Assembly: GCF_009193325.2 (NCBI RefSeq)
Contig: NZ_CP059856.1
Location: 3,968,001-4,032,000 of the forward strand
Length of the DNA: 64,000 nt
Direction of reading: 5' to 3'
From: Bacteroides zhangwenhongii
Lineage (GTDB): Bacteria > Bacteroidota > Bacteroidia > Bacteroidales > Bacteroidaceae
Shown: piece after piece, positions 1 to 9,225 of the stretch
Position numbering within the stretch: position 1 is the stretch's first letter
Layout: each line of letters opens with the position of its first letter
The notes under the pieces: model-generated
Seen by the model: the letters and a program-made list of their open reading frames with translations, nothing else
What the model was told of the DNA's origin: nothing
The model's database searches: none
Made by a program: the position numbers and the translations under genes

Positions 1-337
1 AAGAAAGAATAGTCGTCAACAAAGGAGCCGTGCAGATAAGGAAAGACACATTGGAAGCCTGCGTGATTCCTAATGCCGTATTTTCAGTAAAGAAATAAAG
101 TGACCCGCCAAAAATACCACCTGCCATCAGCCAAAATTCATCTTTCCAACGATTGGCAAACAAACGCTTGGGAGAAATTATCCAAATACCTGCGTAAGCA
201 ATCAAAAAGCGATAGAAAAAGATTTCCTGCGGAGTCAGCCCATAACCAATCAATACTTTGGTCGCTATAAAAGTCAATCCCCAAATTGATACAGTCAATA
301 TTGCAATCAAATGATAATACCCATGCTTCAATTCCAT
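1..337 (-). CDS. EamA/DMT-family permease, N-terminal part (cut by window edge)
   Basis: Reading leftward from the ATG at 335-337, the frame stays open to the window edge (about 112 codons). The protein begins MELKHGYYHLIAILTVSIWG and continues with several hydrophobic helices. The stretch GLTFIATKVLIGYGLTPQEI followed by FFYRFLIAY is typical of the first half of drug/metabolite exporters with two EamA repeats of five helices each. It should act in the inner membrane; the substrate cannot be read from sequence. The C-terminal half lies outside the window. It is divergent from the AAA-ATPase-like gene at 468, and a TATCTTTG box lies 30 bp upstream on its own strand. The family call is fairly safe. 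Confidence 0.75.
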   Translation of the reverse strand, partial: MELKHGYYHLIAILTVSIWGLTFIATKVLIGYGLTPQEIFFYRFLIAYAGIWIISPKRLFANRWKDEFWLMAGGIFGGSLYFFTENTALGITQASNVSFLICTAPLLTTILS

Positions 338-366
338 AGTGATGGTAATGTTTTTTTAATAGAGTG

Positions 367-374
367 CAAAGATA
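367..374 (-). promoter_or_regulatory. -7 box TATCTTTG for the EamA gene
   Basis: The plus strand reads CAAAGATA, so the minus strand has TATCTTTG, a match to the Bacteroides -7 consensus TAnnTTTG. It lies about 30 bp before the ATG at 337. No clear TTTG box is seen at -33. Confidence 0.5.
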
Positions 375-396
375 GCGAGAAGTTATGGAATGTTTG

Positions 397-428
397 TTTG
401 GAGAAGTAACAAAAAGCCCGTACCTTTG
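397..428 (+). promoter_or_regulatory. Full Bacteroides-type promoter for the AAA-ATPase-like gene
   Basis: TTTG at 397-400 and TACCTTTG at 421-428 are separated by 20 bp, matching the primary-sigma consensus TTTG-N19-21-TAnnTTTG. Transcription should start near 434-436, leaving a leader of about 33 nt before the ATG at 468. Confidence 0.7.
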
Positions 429-467
429 TTTATGTTCAAAGAAAGCTCCTAAAATAAGGAATAAGTT

Positions 468-2219
468 ATGGAAAAATATACAGCACCGGACAGAAAACGT
501 ATCCCCTATGGCATGATGAACTTTGCAGTAATCCGCCGCGACGACTGTTATTATGTAGACAAAACCCGGTTTATACCCATGATAGAAGAGGCGGACAAGT
601 TTTTCTTCTTTATTCGCCCGCGCCGTTTCGGCAAAAGTCTCACAGTAAGTATGTTGCAGCACTATTATGATATACTTGCCAAGGATAAATTCGAAGTGCT
701 GTTTGGCGACCTTTACATCGGAAAGCATCCTACGCGCGACCGGAACAGCTATCTGGTACTATACCTCAACTTCTCCGGAATAGTAGGCGAACTGCACAAC
801 TACCGCAAGGGACTGGACGCGCATTGCCAAACAATGTTCGACTACTTCTGTGACATTTACGCCGACTATCTTCCCAAAGGCATCAAGGAAGAACTCGACA
901 AAAAAGAAGGAGCTGTCGAACAATTTGAATACCTGTTCACAGAATGTAATAAGACCAACCAACGTATTTACCTCTTTATTGACGAATACGATCATTTCAC
1001 CAATGCCATTCTCTCTGATATAGAGAGCCTGCACCGTTATACGGACGAAACGCATGGCGAAGGTTATCTGCGTGCCTTCTTCAATAAAATTAAAGCCGGA
1101 ACCTATTCCAGCATCGAACGTTGTTTCATTACCGGCGTAAGTCCCGTGACAATGGACGACCTTACAAGCGGTTTCAACATCGGAACCAACTACTCGCTCA
1201 CACCGGAATTTAACGAGATGATAGGTTTCACGGAAGAAGAAGTCCGCCAAATGCTTACCTATTATTCCACCACCAGTCCATTCAGTCACAGTGTAAACGA
1301 ACTGATAGAAATAATGAAACCTTGGTATGACAACTACTGCTTTGCAGAAGAATGTTACGGTGAAACCACTATGTACAACTCCAACATGGTACTCTACTTC
1401 GTCAAGAATTATATTCAACGAGGCAAAGCCCCCCGGGATATGGTAGAAGACAATATCCGTATCGACTACGAAAAATTACGTATGCTCATTCGGAAGGACA
1501 AAGAGTTTGCACACGATGCCTCCATCATACAAACATTGGTGAGCGAAGGCTACGTCACCGGAGAACTGAAAAAAGGTTTTCCTGCCATCAATATCACCAA
1601 TCCTGACAACTTTGTGAGTCTGCTTTACTATTTCGGTATGCTCACCATTAGCGGCACGTATAAAGGAAAAACCAAACTCACCATCCCCAATCAGGTAGTC
1701 CGCGAACAAATCTACACCTATCTGCTAAGTACCTATAACGAAGCCGAACTTAATTTCAGTAGTTACGAGAAGAACGAACTTGCCAGTGCCCTTGCCTACG
1801 ATGGCTCTTGGAAAGCTTACTTCGACTATATTGCCAACTGTCTAAAACGCTACACTTCCCAGCGCGACAAGCAGAAAGGTGAATTTTTTGTCCATGGCTT
1901 CACACTTGCCATGACAGCACAAAACCGTTTCTACCGTCCCATTTCCGAACAGGACACACAGGCAGGCTATGTCGACATTTTCCTTTGTCCGCTACTGGAT
2001 ATCTATTCCGACATGAAGCATAGTTACATTGTGGAACTGAAATATGCCAAGTATAAAGACCCCGAAAGCCGCGTAGAAGAACTGCGACTGGAAGCTATTG
2101 CTCAAGCCAATCGCTATGCTGACACCGATACGGTGAAGAGAGCAGTCGGCACTACACAACTTCATAAGATTGTGGTTGTATACAAAGGAATGGATATGCC
2201 GATATGCGAAGAGGTTTAA
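468..2219 (+). CDS. AAA-ATPase-like / PD-(D/E)XK nuclease-domain protein
   Basis: A 583-residue protein of the widespread 'AAA-ATPase_like plus PDDEXK_9' family (formerly DUF1703). Visible parts are the N-terminal signature RIPYGMMNFAVIRRDDCYYV, a degenerate Walker A RPRRFGKSL (about 50-58), a Walker B-like hydrophobic run ending FIDEYDHF (about 170-178), and a C-terminal nuclease fold with D503 and E523-L-K525. Length is normal and the gene looks intact. The family is often multicopy in Bacteroides and its role is not established; defence or selfish functions have been suggested from its architecture. A truncated relative lies at 59364-59873. It has its own promoter and is probably monocistronic. 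Confidence 0.85.
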   Translation: MEKYTAPDRKRIPYGMMNFAVIRRDDCYYVDKTRFIPMIEEADKFFFFIRPRRFGKSLTVSMLQHYYDILAKDKFEVLFGDLYIGKHPTRDRNSYLVLYLNFSGIVGELHNYRKGLDAHCQTMFDYFCDIYADYLPKGIKEELDKKEGAVEQFEYLFTECNKTNQRIYLFIDEYDHFTNAILSDIESLHRYTDETHGEGYLRAFFNKIKAGTYSSIERCFITGVSPVTMDDLTSGFNIGTNYSLTPEFNEMIGFTEEEVRQMLTYYSTTSPFSHSVNELIEIMKPWYDNYCFAEECYGETTMYNSNMVLYFVKNYIQRGKAPRDMVEDNIRIDYEKLRMLIRKDKEFAHDASIIQTLVSEGYVTGELKKGFPAINITNPDNFVSLLYYFGMLTISGTYKGKTKLTIPNQVVREQIYTYLLSTYNEAELNFSSYEKNELASALAYDGSWKAYFDYIANCLKRYTSQRDKQKGEFFVHGFTLAMTAQNRFYRPISEQDTQAGYVDIFLCPLLDIYSDMKHSYIVELKYAKYKDPESRVEELRLEAIAQANRYADTDTVKRAVGTTQLHKIVVVYKGMDMPICEEV

Positions 2220-2350
2220 TACAAAAAAGGAACTCGCATTACAAGCGCATCATGCAAAAGAATCTTTCGAACGTGCGTATGATTATCCTGTATGGAAGTT
2301 ATGCGCAAGGTTGTCCCTCAATATGCTACACGAGTGAATATTTTCATTTC

Positions 2351-2484
2351 ATCTCTCATATCTCTCATAAAACATAGATAAAGCACATATTATCAGACAG
2401 ATAGTTTATGAGAGATATTTCCATAAGCCTGCATCTCTCATTCTTTTCCCGTTATCTCTCATAGTTTTTTCACTCATCTCTCAT
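2351..2484. repeat. ATCTCTCAT motif cluster with 14-bp inverted repeat
   Basis: The 9-mer ATCTCTCAT occurs at 2351, 2360, 2433, 2454 and 2476, and inverted (ATGAGAGAT) at 2408-2416. Two copies form a perfect 14-bp inverted repeat: ATATCTCTCATAAA at 2358-2371 and its complement at 2405-2418, with a 33-bp loop. The last three copies are spaced 21 and 22 bp apart. Confidence 0.8.
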
Positions 2485-2544
2485 ATTTTCTCCCTTCAAA
2501 TAGCCTTATACAACTCAACAAATATTGCTATTTCCATTCTCACC

Positions 2545-2793
2545 GAACGGTTATTGATGTATCAATGTACTTATATCTTTAGTATAAACGCCTATCATTT
2601 ACAGATAATCTTACCTACATAATAATCGTTCCACTAAAGTAAACAGAACAGTGCACTCCAGTAGAGAGATCTGTTCACTCTAGTGAACGGTTCATTGCAC
2701 TCTAGTGGAACGGTTATAATGCTTATTCAATCATACAGATATACTATTGAATAACAGATTATTATATACCAATTCACACATAAACAACCGTTC
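2545..2793. repeat. Dispersed GAACGGTT octamer, four copies in both orientations plus one variant
   Basis: GAACGGTT is at 2545-2552, 2685-2692 and 2708-2715 on the plus strand and at 2786-2793 inverted. A one-base variant, GAACGATT, is inverted at 2624-2631. The copies interleave with the CACTCTAGTG array. Confidence 0.65.
2632..2707. repeat. Four-unit 22-bp-period array with palindromic core CACTCTAGTG
   Basis: Ten-base cores start at 2632 (CACTAAAGTA), 2654 (CACTCCAGTA), 2676 (CACTCTAGTG) and 2698 (CACTCTAGTG), exactly 22 bp apart. The whole block from 2627 to 2712 is also an imperfect palindrome, beginning CGTTCCACTA and ending TAGTGGAACG. Units sharpen toward the right end. Confidence 0.85.
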
Positions 2794-2981
2794 GTCATCA
2801 AACAAGATAGCTTATGTCTATGCATACCACACCAGATATATGGTATTTGAGGTATAAAGATAATATACTCTCAATACTGTAAAAGGGAGAAAGTATGAAA
2901 TTACGTTAGATGAAAATCGGTTAAAGCTACTTAGGTAATGCATTTCAAATTATGAATATCCCTATCTGATTCAATCACAAA

Positions 2982-3015
2982 AATGGGCAAGAAACTGAGA
3001 AGTTTCTTGCCCATT
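2982..3015. terminator. Strong hairpin terminator at the end of the alpha-mannan operon
   Basis: AATGGGCAAGAAACT (2982-2996) pairs perfectly with 3001-3015 across a GAGA loop, giving a 15-bp stem. It lies about 190 bp beyond the GH125 stop on the minus strand, with a short T run after the stem on that strand. It is the last recognisable element of the operon. Confidence 0.75.
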
Positions 3016-3205
3016 CGTTATCCTTTGTTGTGCATTTTGCACATCCCACCTATTGAAATTATATAATCATATTCTCTATTTCCATTTTTATTTCCCCAAA
3101 TATAAGAATAAAAATGAAAAAGTCAATAGCAAAAGCTTATTTATGTCATATTTTGATCTTCAATATTGGTATTGACTTGTATTTAGGAGAAAAATTGGAA
3201 GAATA

Positions 3206-4669
3206 TTATTGTATACTATTCAATAAATCTACCTTTCCTTCATTAACCAACTTCAAAATCAGTTCACCAAAAAGAGTATTCTGCCAAGCGAACCATGCAC
3301 GGGTAAATTTCTTCGGATTATCCTTATGGAAAGATTCGTGCATAAAGCCCGTGTCGGCATCCGTATCCATCAGCATCTTGATACAGGTCTTGATTTCGGC
3401 ATCATTCTGACTGGTAAAGGCTTTCATCATAATACTCATCGGCCATACCATATCATAACCGATGTGCGGTCCGCCGATTCCTTCACCTGCCTTGCCTTTA
3501 AAGAAGTAAGGATTGTCTTCGCTCCATACAAAGCGACGGGTGTTCTGATAAATCGGATCGTTCACATTCACATCGCCCAGATAAGGCATCGCAAGCAGGC
3601 TCGGCACGTTGGCATCGTCCATCAGATGATGATTTCCAAAGCCATCCACCTCGAAGGCATAGATTTTACCATATTCAGGATGATTATATACCGCGTATTT
3701 CTTCAAAGCTGTTTCTACTTCCTGCGCCAGGTCTTTACATTCTTTAGACAAGGCGGTTTTCTTATTTACTTTCTCCAGAATCTCCGCAGCCTTACGCAAA
3801 GAAGACACGGCAAAGAAATTGGAAGGAACCAGGAATTGAAGAGTAGTGGCATCGTCCGAAGGACGGAAGCTGGAAACAATCAAACCGACAGGTTTCACCG
3901 GTGCTCCAAGGCCGTCATTGCTCACAGTATCCAGTGCACGTTCTGTTTTACGCTGGAATTTATAAGGGCCTACTCCTTCTTTGCGTTGCTGTTCCTTGAA
4001 GGTTTTCAGTACGTTAGTGATTGCCTGAATCCATTCTTCGGTGAATATGCTTGCATCTCCGGTAGTCTTCCAGTAGTGGTAAGCCAGACGCAACGGATAA
4101 CACAGGGAGTCGATCTCCCATTTGCGTTCGTGCAATTCCGGTTTCATATCCGTAAGGTCGCTCATCCAATGGCCGTTAGGAATGGCGCCGTCATTAAACG
4201 CATTTGCATACGGGTCGATATTGATACATTTGAACTGGCGGAGGATCACTCCTGCCAGCATTTCTTTCAGTTCGGGGTCCGAATTAGCCAGTTGCACATA
4301 AGGCCATACCTGCGCACCGGAGTCGCGCAGCCACATGGCATGAATATCTCCCGTGTATACGAATGTATCCGGTTTGCCATCGCTTCCCTTACGGAAATGT
4401 ACGGTAGTGTCCAGGGTATTCGGGAAACAGTTGGTAAACATCCATGCCAGCTTCGCATTCTTCAGAAGCTTCTGTACACGAAGAATCTCCTTTTCCACTG
4501 CATTCGAACGGAACAGGCGGTTGGATATTTCCGGGCGGTTATCTTTCTGAATGGCATCTGCCGGACATACATGCATTTCCGTCATACGGTTGGAAGCTTG
4601 CAGTTGGCCACCGCAGAGAAGCATACCCGCCAGCATACCTGCACTGATATATTTGATTTGTTTTTTCAT
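3206..4669 (-). CDS. GH125 exo-alpha-1,6-mannosidase
   Basis: A 487-residue glycoside hydrolase of family GH125 (formerly DUF1237), which removes terminal alpha-1,6-linked mannose by inversion. The N-terminal signal sequence ends near GGQLQAS. The (alpha/alpha)6-barrel motifs are FVYTGDIHAMWLRDSGAQVW (about 104-123), WEIDSLCYPLRL with D187 as likely general acid, and GFMHESFH with E445 as likely base, by analogy with the characterised clostridial enzyme. It is the last gene of the operon, only 2 nt after the GH92 stop. With the GH76 endo-mannanase at the other end of the operon it should finish debranched alpha-1,6-mannan, probably in the periplasm. Family assignment is strong; the exact substrate is inferred from context. 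Confidence 0.93.
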   Translation of the reverse strand: MKKQIKYISAGMLAGMLLCGGQLQASNRMTEMHVCPADAIQKDNRPEISNRLFRSNAVEKEILRVQKLLKNAKLAWMFTNCFPNTLDTTVHFRKGSDGKPDTFVYTGDIHAMWLRDSGAQVWPYVQLANSDPELKEMLAGVILRQFKCINIDPYANAFNDGAIPNGHWMSDLTDMKPELHERKWEIDSLCYPLRLAYHYWKTTGDASIFTEEWIQAITNVLKTFKEQQRKEGVGPYKFQRKTERALDTVSNDGLGAPVKPVGLIVSSFRPSDDATTLQFLVPSNFFAVSSLRKAAEILEKVNKKTALSKECKDLAQEVETALKKYAVYNHPEYGKIYAFEVDGFGNHHLMDDANVPSLLAMPYLGDVNVNDPIYQNTRRFVWSEDNPYFFKGKAGEGIGGPHIGYDMVWPMSIMMKAFTSQNDAEIKTCIKMLMDTDADTGFMHESFHKDNPKKFTRAWFAWQNTLFGELILKLVNEGKVDLLNSIQ

Positions 4670-4671
4670 GA

Positions 4672-6969
4672 TTACTTCTTCTTTTTGAATTCATTAGAGA
4701 AAGAGTAAGGGAAATCGCTTTCTTTCGTACCACGTTGCTGATTGGGTTTGGCATCCATCTTGAAAGAAATGGTGGCGCCATTCATCAGGTCCTGATGAGT
4801 CAGGTAGTTTTTGGTGTATTCCTTGCCGTTCAGTGTCATTGATGAAATGTAACGCTTGTCGTCTCCGTTATTCGGGGCGGAGATGGTTACTGTCTTTCCG
4901 TTTTCCAGATGCAGTTTCATCTCTTTGAAGTAAGGAGTACCCAGGACATACTCATCTGTACCCGGGCATACCGGATAGAATCCCATTGCCGAGAATACAT
5001 ACCAGGCAGAAGTCTGGCCGTTGTCCTCATCACCGCAATAACCGTCGGGAGCAGGAGTATAGAGTTTATCCATTACTTCACGAATCCAGTGCTGCGCTTT
5101 CCAGGGTTGACCGGAATAGTTGTACATATAAAGCATGTGCTGGATCGGCTGGTTGCCATGTGCATAGTTGCCCATGTTCATGATCTGCATTTCACGGATT
5201 TCATGGATAACGGCTCTGTAATAGCTCTCATCGAATATCGGAGGCAGAATAAATACGGAATCCATCATCTGGTTGAAGCCGTCTTTACCACCCATCAGGT
5301 CGATCAGACCTTGAGGATCGTGGAATACCGACCAGGTGTAATGCCAGCTGTTACCTTCTGTGAAAGCATCTCCCCATTTCAACGGGTTGAACGGAGACTG
5401 GAAGGTGCCGTCTTCATTCTTGCCACGCATCAGTTTGTGTTCGGGGTCATACAGGTTCCTATAATTCATTGCACGCTTGGCAAAGATTTCAATCTCTTTT
5501 TTCGGTTTCTTCAAGGCTTTGCCAAGTTGGTAGATACACCAGTCATCATAAGCATACTCCAGTGTGCGGGCTGCATTTTCATTAATACCTACATTATAAG
5601 GAACGTAGCCCAACTTATTATAATACTCATGTCCTAATCGTCCGGTAGAACCCACTTTCGGATGCACAGCATTCGCTCCGTGTTTCACGGCTTCCCACAA
5701 CGTCTCAATATCGTATCCTTTCAATCCTTTCAGGTAAGCGTCGGCAACTATGGAAGCAGAGTTGTTTCCAACCATACAACCTCTATGACCGGGGCTCGCC
5801 CATTCCGGCAGGAATCCGCTTTCCTTGTAGGTGTTCACCAATCCTTCCTGCATCTTTGTATTCATGGATGGATACATCAGGTTGAGGAATGGGAAAAGAC
5901 AACGGAATGTATCCCAGAAACCGGTGTCGGTAAACATATAGCCCGGAAGTACTTCACCGTTATAAGGGCTGTAGTGCATAACGTCTCCTTTGGCATCTAT
6001 CTCATAGAAGCTTCTGGGGAACAATACCGAACGATACAGGCAGGAGTAGAATGTACGCAAATGGTCGATATCATCGTCTTTCACTTCGATACGTCCCAGA
6101 ACGTCGTTCCATACCTTGCGACCTTTCGCTGCAATCTGTTCAATGTTGTCCGTACCCAGCTCTTTCAGGTTCAGTTCAGCCTGTTCGGGGCTGATGAAAG
6201 AAGAAGCTACACGCACATTTACCTGTTCGCCCTTGCGGGTTTTGAAACCGATCAGTGCGCCGGCATGGTTGTCCGTCACTTCCAGTTTGTTTGTGTCAAT
6301 CACACCACTGGCTACGGCAGCCGTATAAGTAAACGGTTTGTCGAATACCAGTACAAAGTAGTTTTTAAAGTTGGCAGGAACACCACCGCTATTTTTAGTA
6401 GTATAGCCGATGATCTTGTTCTCCGAAGGGATTACTTTCACAAACGAGCCTTTATCGAAGGCGTCTACCACTACATAAGAGTGGTCGTTTTCGGGGAAAG
6501 TGAAACGGAAAGCAGCGGATCTCTCTGTCGGAGCAATCTCCGTCACTACATCATGGTCGGCAAGATATACCTTATAGTAATAAGGGGTAGCCGTTTCAGC
6601 TTTGTGAGAGAACCAACTGGCACGCTGGTCCTGATTGAATACTGCTTCACCGGTGACCGGCATGATAGCAAATTGACCGTAATCATTGATCCAGGGACTT
6701 GGCTGATGGGTTTGTTTGAATCCTCTGATCTTGTCAGCGTCATACGTATAGGCCCATCCATCGCCCATTTTACCAGTCTGCGGAACCCAAAAGTTCATTC
6801 CCCAGGGTAACGCAATGGCGGGGTAAGTATTTCCGGTAGATAGTGCGTGCTTCGACTGCGTACCAACCAGCGGACTAACATAGTCCACTGGGCCGGTAAT
6901 CAATGCACTAACATTAACAAGATATACAAAGCATAAACCCAATAGCAACAAATATTTTCTTCTCATCAT
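4672..6969 (-). CDS. GH92 alpha-mannosidase (first of the tandem pair)
   Basis: A calcium-dependent exo-alpha-mannosidase of family GH92, about 765 residues. I chose the start at 6969 (Met-Met-Arg-Arg) rather than the longer frame to 7017: the longer one would overlap the preceding gene and hides the signal peptide MRRKYLLLLGLCFVYLVNVS. Family landmarks are TEGNSWHYTW with E538 (predicted general acid), NYAHGNQPIQHMLYMY, and GDEDNGQTSAW with D647/D649 (predicted base region). There is no lipobox, so it is probably periplasmic. It follows the GH92 at 6989-9208 by 19 nt and precedes GH125 by 2 nt. Linkage specificity (alpha-1,2, 1,3 or 1,4) cannot be read from sequence. Confidence 0.93.
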   Translation of the reverse strand: MMRRKYLLLLGLCFVYLVNVSALITGPVDYVSPLVGTQSKHALSTGNTYPAIALPWGMNFWVPQTGKMGDGWAYTYDADKIRGFKQTHQPSPWINDYGQFAIMPVTGEAVFNQDQRASWFSHKAETATPYYYKVYLADHDVVTEIAPTERSAAFRFTFPENDHSYVVVDAFDKGSFVKVIPSENKIIGYTTKNSGGVPANFKNYFVLVFDKPFTYTAAVASGVIDTNKLEVTDNHAGALIGFKTRKGEQVNVRVASSFISPEQAELNLKELGTDNIEQIAAKGRKVWNDVLGRIEVKDDDIDHLRTFYSCLYRSVLFPRSFYEIDAKGDVMHYSPYNGEVLPGYMFTDTGFWDTFRCLFPFLNLMYPSMNTKMQEGLVNTYKESGFLPEWASPGHRGCMVGNNSASIVADAYLKGLKGYDIETLWEAVKHGANAVHPKVGSTGRLGHEYYNKLGYVPYNVGINENAARTLEYAYDDWCIYQLGKALKKPKKEIEIFAKRAMNYRNLYDPEHKLMRGKNEDGTFQSPFNPLKWGDAFTEGNSWHYTWSVFHDPQGLIDLMGGKDGFNQMMDSVFILPPIFDESYYRAVIHEIREMQIMNMGNYAHGNQPIQHMLYMYNYSGQPWKAQHWIREVMDKLYTPAPDGYCGDEDNGQTSAWYVFSAMGFYPVCPGTDEYVLGTPYFKEMKLHLENGKTVTISAPNNGDDKRYISSMTLNGKEYTKNYLTHQDLMNGATISFKMDAKPNQQRGTKESDFPYSFSNEFKKKK

Positions 6970-6988
6970 ATATTCTTCTTTTCTACCA

Positions 6989-9208
6989 TCATTGCTTCGG
7001 AGTGGCCCCCATTTCAAAAACTAATTCACCACCAGCCATTATATCAGTGTACAAGATATAAGGTTTGGTATATTCACAGCCATTCAATGTAATTTTCCTT
7101 ATATATTTATTCAGGATAGAATTATTTTTCGCTATAAGAACCAGTTTTCCTCCAGGTACAGTTATTTCAACTCTATCGAACAATGGAGTTCCGAACCAGT
7201 AACGGGCACTCGCTGGTTCTACCTGATAGAATCCCAATGCAGAAAGTACATACCATGCAGACATTTGACCGACGTCTTCATTACCACATAAACCATCCGG
7301 AGCTGCGTGATAAAGTGAAGTAAGTACTTCTCGGACACGGGCTGCAGTTTTCCAAGGCTGACCAAGCATAGAGTAAAGATAAAGAATATGATGCCCCGGT
7401 TCATTGCCATGAGCATATTGCCCTATCAATCCCGAAATATCGGGAGAGCCCCCCGCTCCCACTATTTCGCTTAACACAAACAATGAATCCAGTTTTTCAA
7501 TGCATTTATCACGACCTCCAAAACATTCTGACAGTCCACTTATGTCATGGGGAACTAACCACGTATATTGCCAAGCATTCCCCTCACAATAATCATCCGC
7601 TCTGTGTTGGGATGCGAATGGATCAAAAGGTGTCCGCCAATTTCCATTACTGTCTTTTCCACGGACAAATCCAGTTGATTCATCAAAATAATTACGGTAC
7701 GAATGAGAACGTTCGGTGAAAAGACGATAGTCATCATCCTTTCCCAAATGATTGGCTGCAGCAGCGACAGCAGCATCCGCTATGGCATATTCCATATCGT
7801 AGGCAATAGCTTCTTGAAATAAATCACAAGGAATATAGCCATACTGCTTTCTAAGCGAACCACCACGTCCATCATGATTTGCCGTCATCTTTATAGCAGT
7901 GAAAGCACGTTCCATATCAATGTCTTTAAATCCCTTTACAATGGCATCTGCCACTACAGGTATAGCAGGATTCCCTACCATACAGTCCGTCTCATTCCCC
8001 CATAAGTGCCACACGGGTAGACGTCCTTGCTTATCATAAATATCCAGCATGGAATTGATAATATCCGGCATTCTGTCAGGATGAAGAATAGTCATCAATG
8101 GCATTGCCGCACGATATGTATCCCATAGTGAAAATGTGGTATATGCAGTATTTGAAGAATTAACATCACTGTAAATGGAAGGAGCTACCATCGTATGATA
8201 CAAAGCTGTATAAAATATCCGTAGATAACTTTTGCTTGCCGTATGAATACGTACTTTACCAAGCTCCTCATTCCATGCAAGATTAGCAGCTGCCACAGTC
8301 TTGTCAAAGTCCCATTCCGCAAGTTCCGCCAACAAATTTTTCTTTGCTCCTTCCACTGATACCGAAGATAAAGCTATTTTCAGAAGAATCTGCTCTCCTT
8401 TTTCCGTAGAGAACGAAGCACGACCATATCTGCCACTGTTTCCATGTAAATCAAAACTAGTGAAAGGTTTAGAAAATTGAGCAGCGAAATAGACATACTG
8501 GTCGCTTGCCCAACCTGTTGATCTACGATAACCCACCACCATATCTGTTCCTTCCACTGTCATAGATACCTCACGCACTTGGTCTGAACCGATACCGTTT
8601 TCCAAATCAATTACGATAGCTGCTTCCTGTGAATCGGGGAAAGTATAGCGATGAAAGCCTACACGCTTTGTGGCAGTAAGCTCTGCCAATACATTATAAC
8701 GGAGTAAAGGGACAGAGTAATAACCCGGATGAGTAATTTCCTTACTACGGTCGGCATACGACCAAAGCCCTGACGTCTGGTCGCTCGCCTTACCACGGGC
8801 GTATGTCACGTCACCAATCACCGGCATGACAGTGATGTCTCCCAAATCCCCGGCTCCCGTTCCGCTCAAATGAGTATGTGAAAAACCTATCACTGTATTG
8901 TCAGAGTCATGATAGCCAGAACACCAATCCCAGTCCGTCGGTATACTTGTAGGGCCTAGTTGCACCATACTGAAAGGAACATTAGCTCCAACAAAAACAT
9001 GACCATGTCCTCCACTACCGATTTTCGGATCAACGTATTGTGTCACTCCACCGGGGATTGCTTTCCATGCTTCACATTCTGCCAAATGGTTCATTTCAAC
9101 CCCTGTATCCGGCAGTATAGTCAGTTCTTCTACCGACTTCGAGTCCGAACACGCAGCAAACGTCAGAATGGCGGCCATTATTATCTTATATGTTTTCAAT
9201 CTTTCCAT
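6989..9208 (-). CDS. GH92 alpha-mannosidase, lipoprotein form
   Basis: A second GH92 enzyme of about 739 residues. The ATG at 9206-9208 (MERLKTYK) is preferred over an upstream TTG three codons earlier; AAGAGAAA lies 9-16 nt before it. The signal sequence ends in a lipobox, TFAAC, with the cysteine about residue 20, so it is a lipoprotein and may face the outside. The calcium/mannose-site motifs are canonical: YVDPKIGSGGHGHVF, CEGNAW with E542, QYAHGNEPGHHILYLY, and GNEDVGQMSAWY with E644-D645. It is divergent from its neighbour at 4672-6969, suggesting different linkages or cell locations. Part of the alpha-mannan operon. Confidence 0.94.
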   Translation of the reverse strand: MERLKTYKIIMAAILTFAACSDSKSVEELTILPDTGVEMNHLAECEAWKAIPGGVTQYVDPKIGSGGHGHVFVGANVPFSMVQLGPTSIPTDWDWCSGYHDSDNTVIGFSHTHLSGTGAGDLGDITVMPVIGDVTYARGKASDQTSGLWSYADRSKEITHPGYYSVPLLRYNVLAELTATKRVGFHRYTFPDSQEAAIVIDLENGIGSDQVREVSMTVEGTDMVVGYRRSTGWASDQYVYFAAQFSKPFTSFDLHGNSGRYGRASFSTEKGEQILLKIALSSVSVEGAKKNLLAELAEWDFDKTVAAANLAWNEELGKVRIHTASKSYLRIFYTALYHTMVAPSIYSDVNSSNTAYTTFSLWDTYRAAMPLMTILHPDRMPDIINSMLDIYDKQGRLPVWHLWGNETDCMVGNPAIPVVADAIVKGFKDIDMERAFTAIKMTANHDGRGGSLRKQYGYIPCDLFQEAIAYDMEYAIADAAVAAAANHLGKDDDYRLFTERSHSYRNYFDESTGFVRGKDSNGNWRTPFDPFASQHRADDYCEGNAWQYTWLVPHDISGLSECFGGRDKCIEKLDSLFVLSEIVGAGGSPDISGLIGQYAHGNEPGHHILYLYSMLGQPWKTAARVREVLTSLYHAAPDGLCGNEDVGQMSAWYVLSALGFYQVEPASARYWFGTPLFDRVEITVPGGKLVLIAKNNSILNKYIRKITLNGCEYTKPYILYTDIMAGGELVFEMGATPKQ

Positions 9209-9225
9209 TTTTATCAAATTTCTCT

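Larger units (their letters stand above)
2220..3205. other. Gene-free 986-bp repeat-rich spacer
   Basis: No convincing gene is seen on either strand between the AAA-ATPase-like gene and the end of the mannosidase operon. The stretch is AT-rich and contains three overlapping families of short repeats (listed separately) and, at its right end, a strong hairpin terminator. A 37-codon stretch in another frame after the stop at 2219 looks faintly protein-like but has no start or partner. Confidence 0.7.

Noticed and set aside
468..2219. Insertion-sequence transposase
   Set aside because: The domain pattern is AAA-ATPase-like plus PD-(D/E)XK; no terminal inverted repeats or target duplication were seen around it.
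2227..2336. Protein-like 37-codon stretch in another frame after the AAA-ATPase-like gene
   Set aside because: No start codon and too short to assign; may be a decayed gene end or chance.
3326..4708. 460-codon open frame on the plus strand
   Set aside because: Antisense shadow of the GH125 gene; rich in Cys, His and Arg as expected of a complement frame.
5662..6810. 382-codon open frame on the plus strand
   Set aside because: It lies wholly antisense to the GH92 gene, whose catalytic motifs are intact, and has no family features or start signals.
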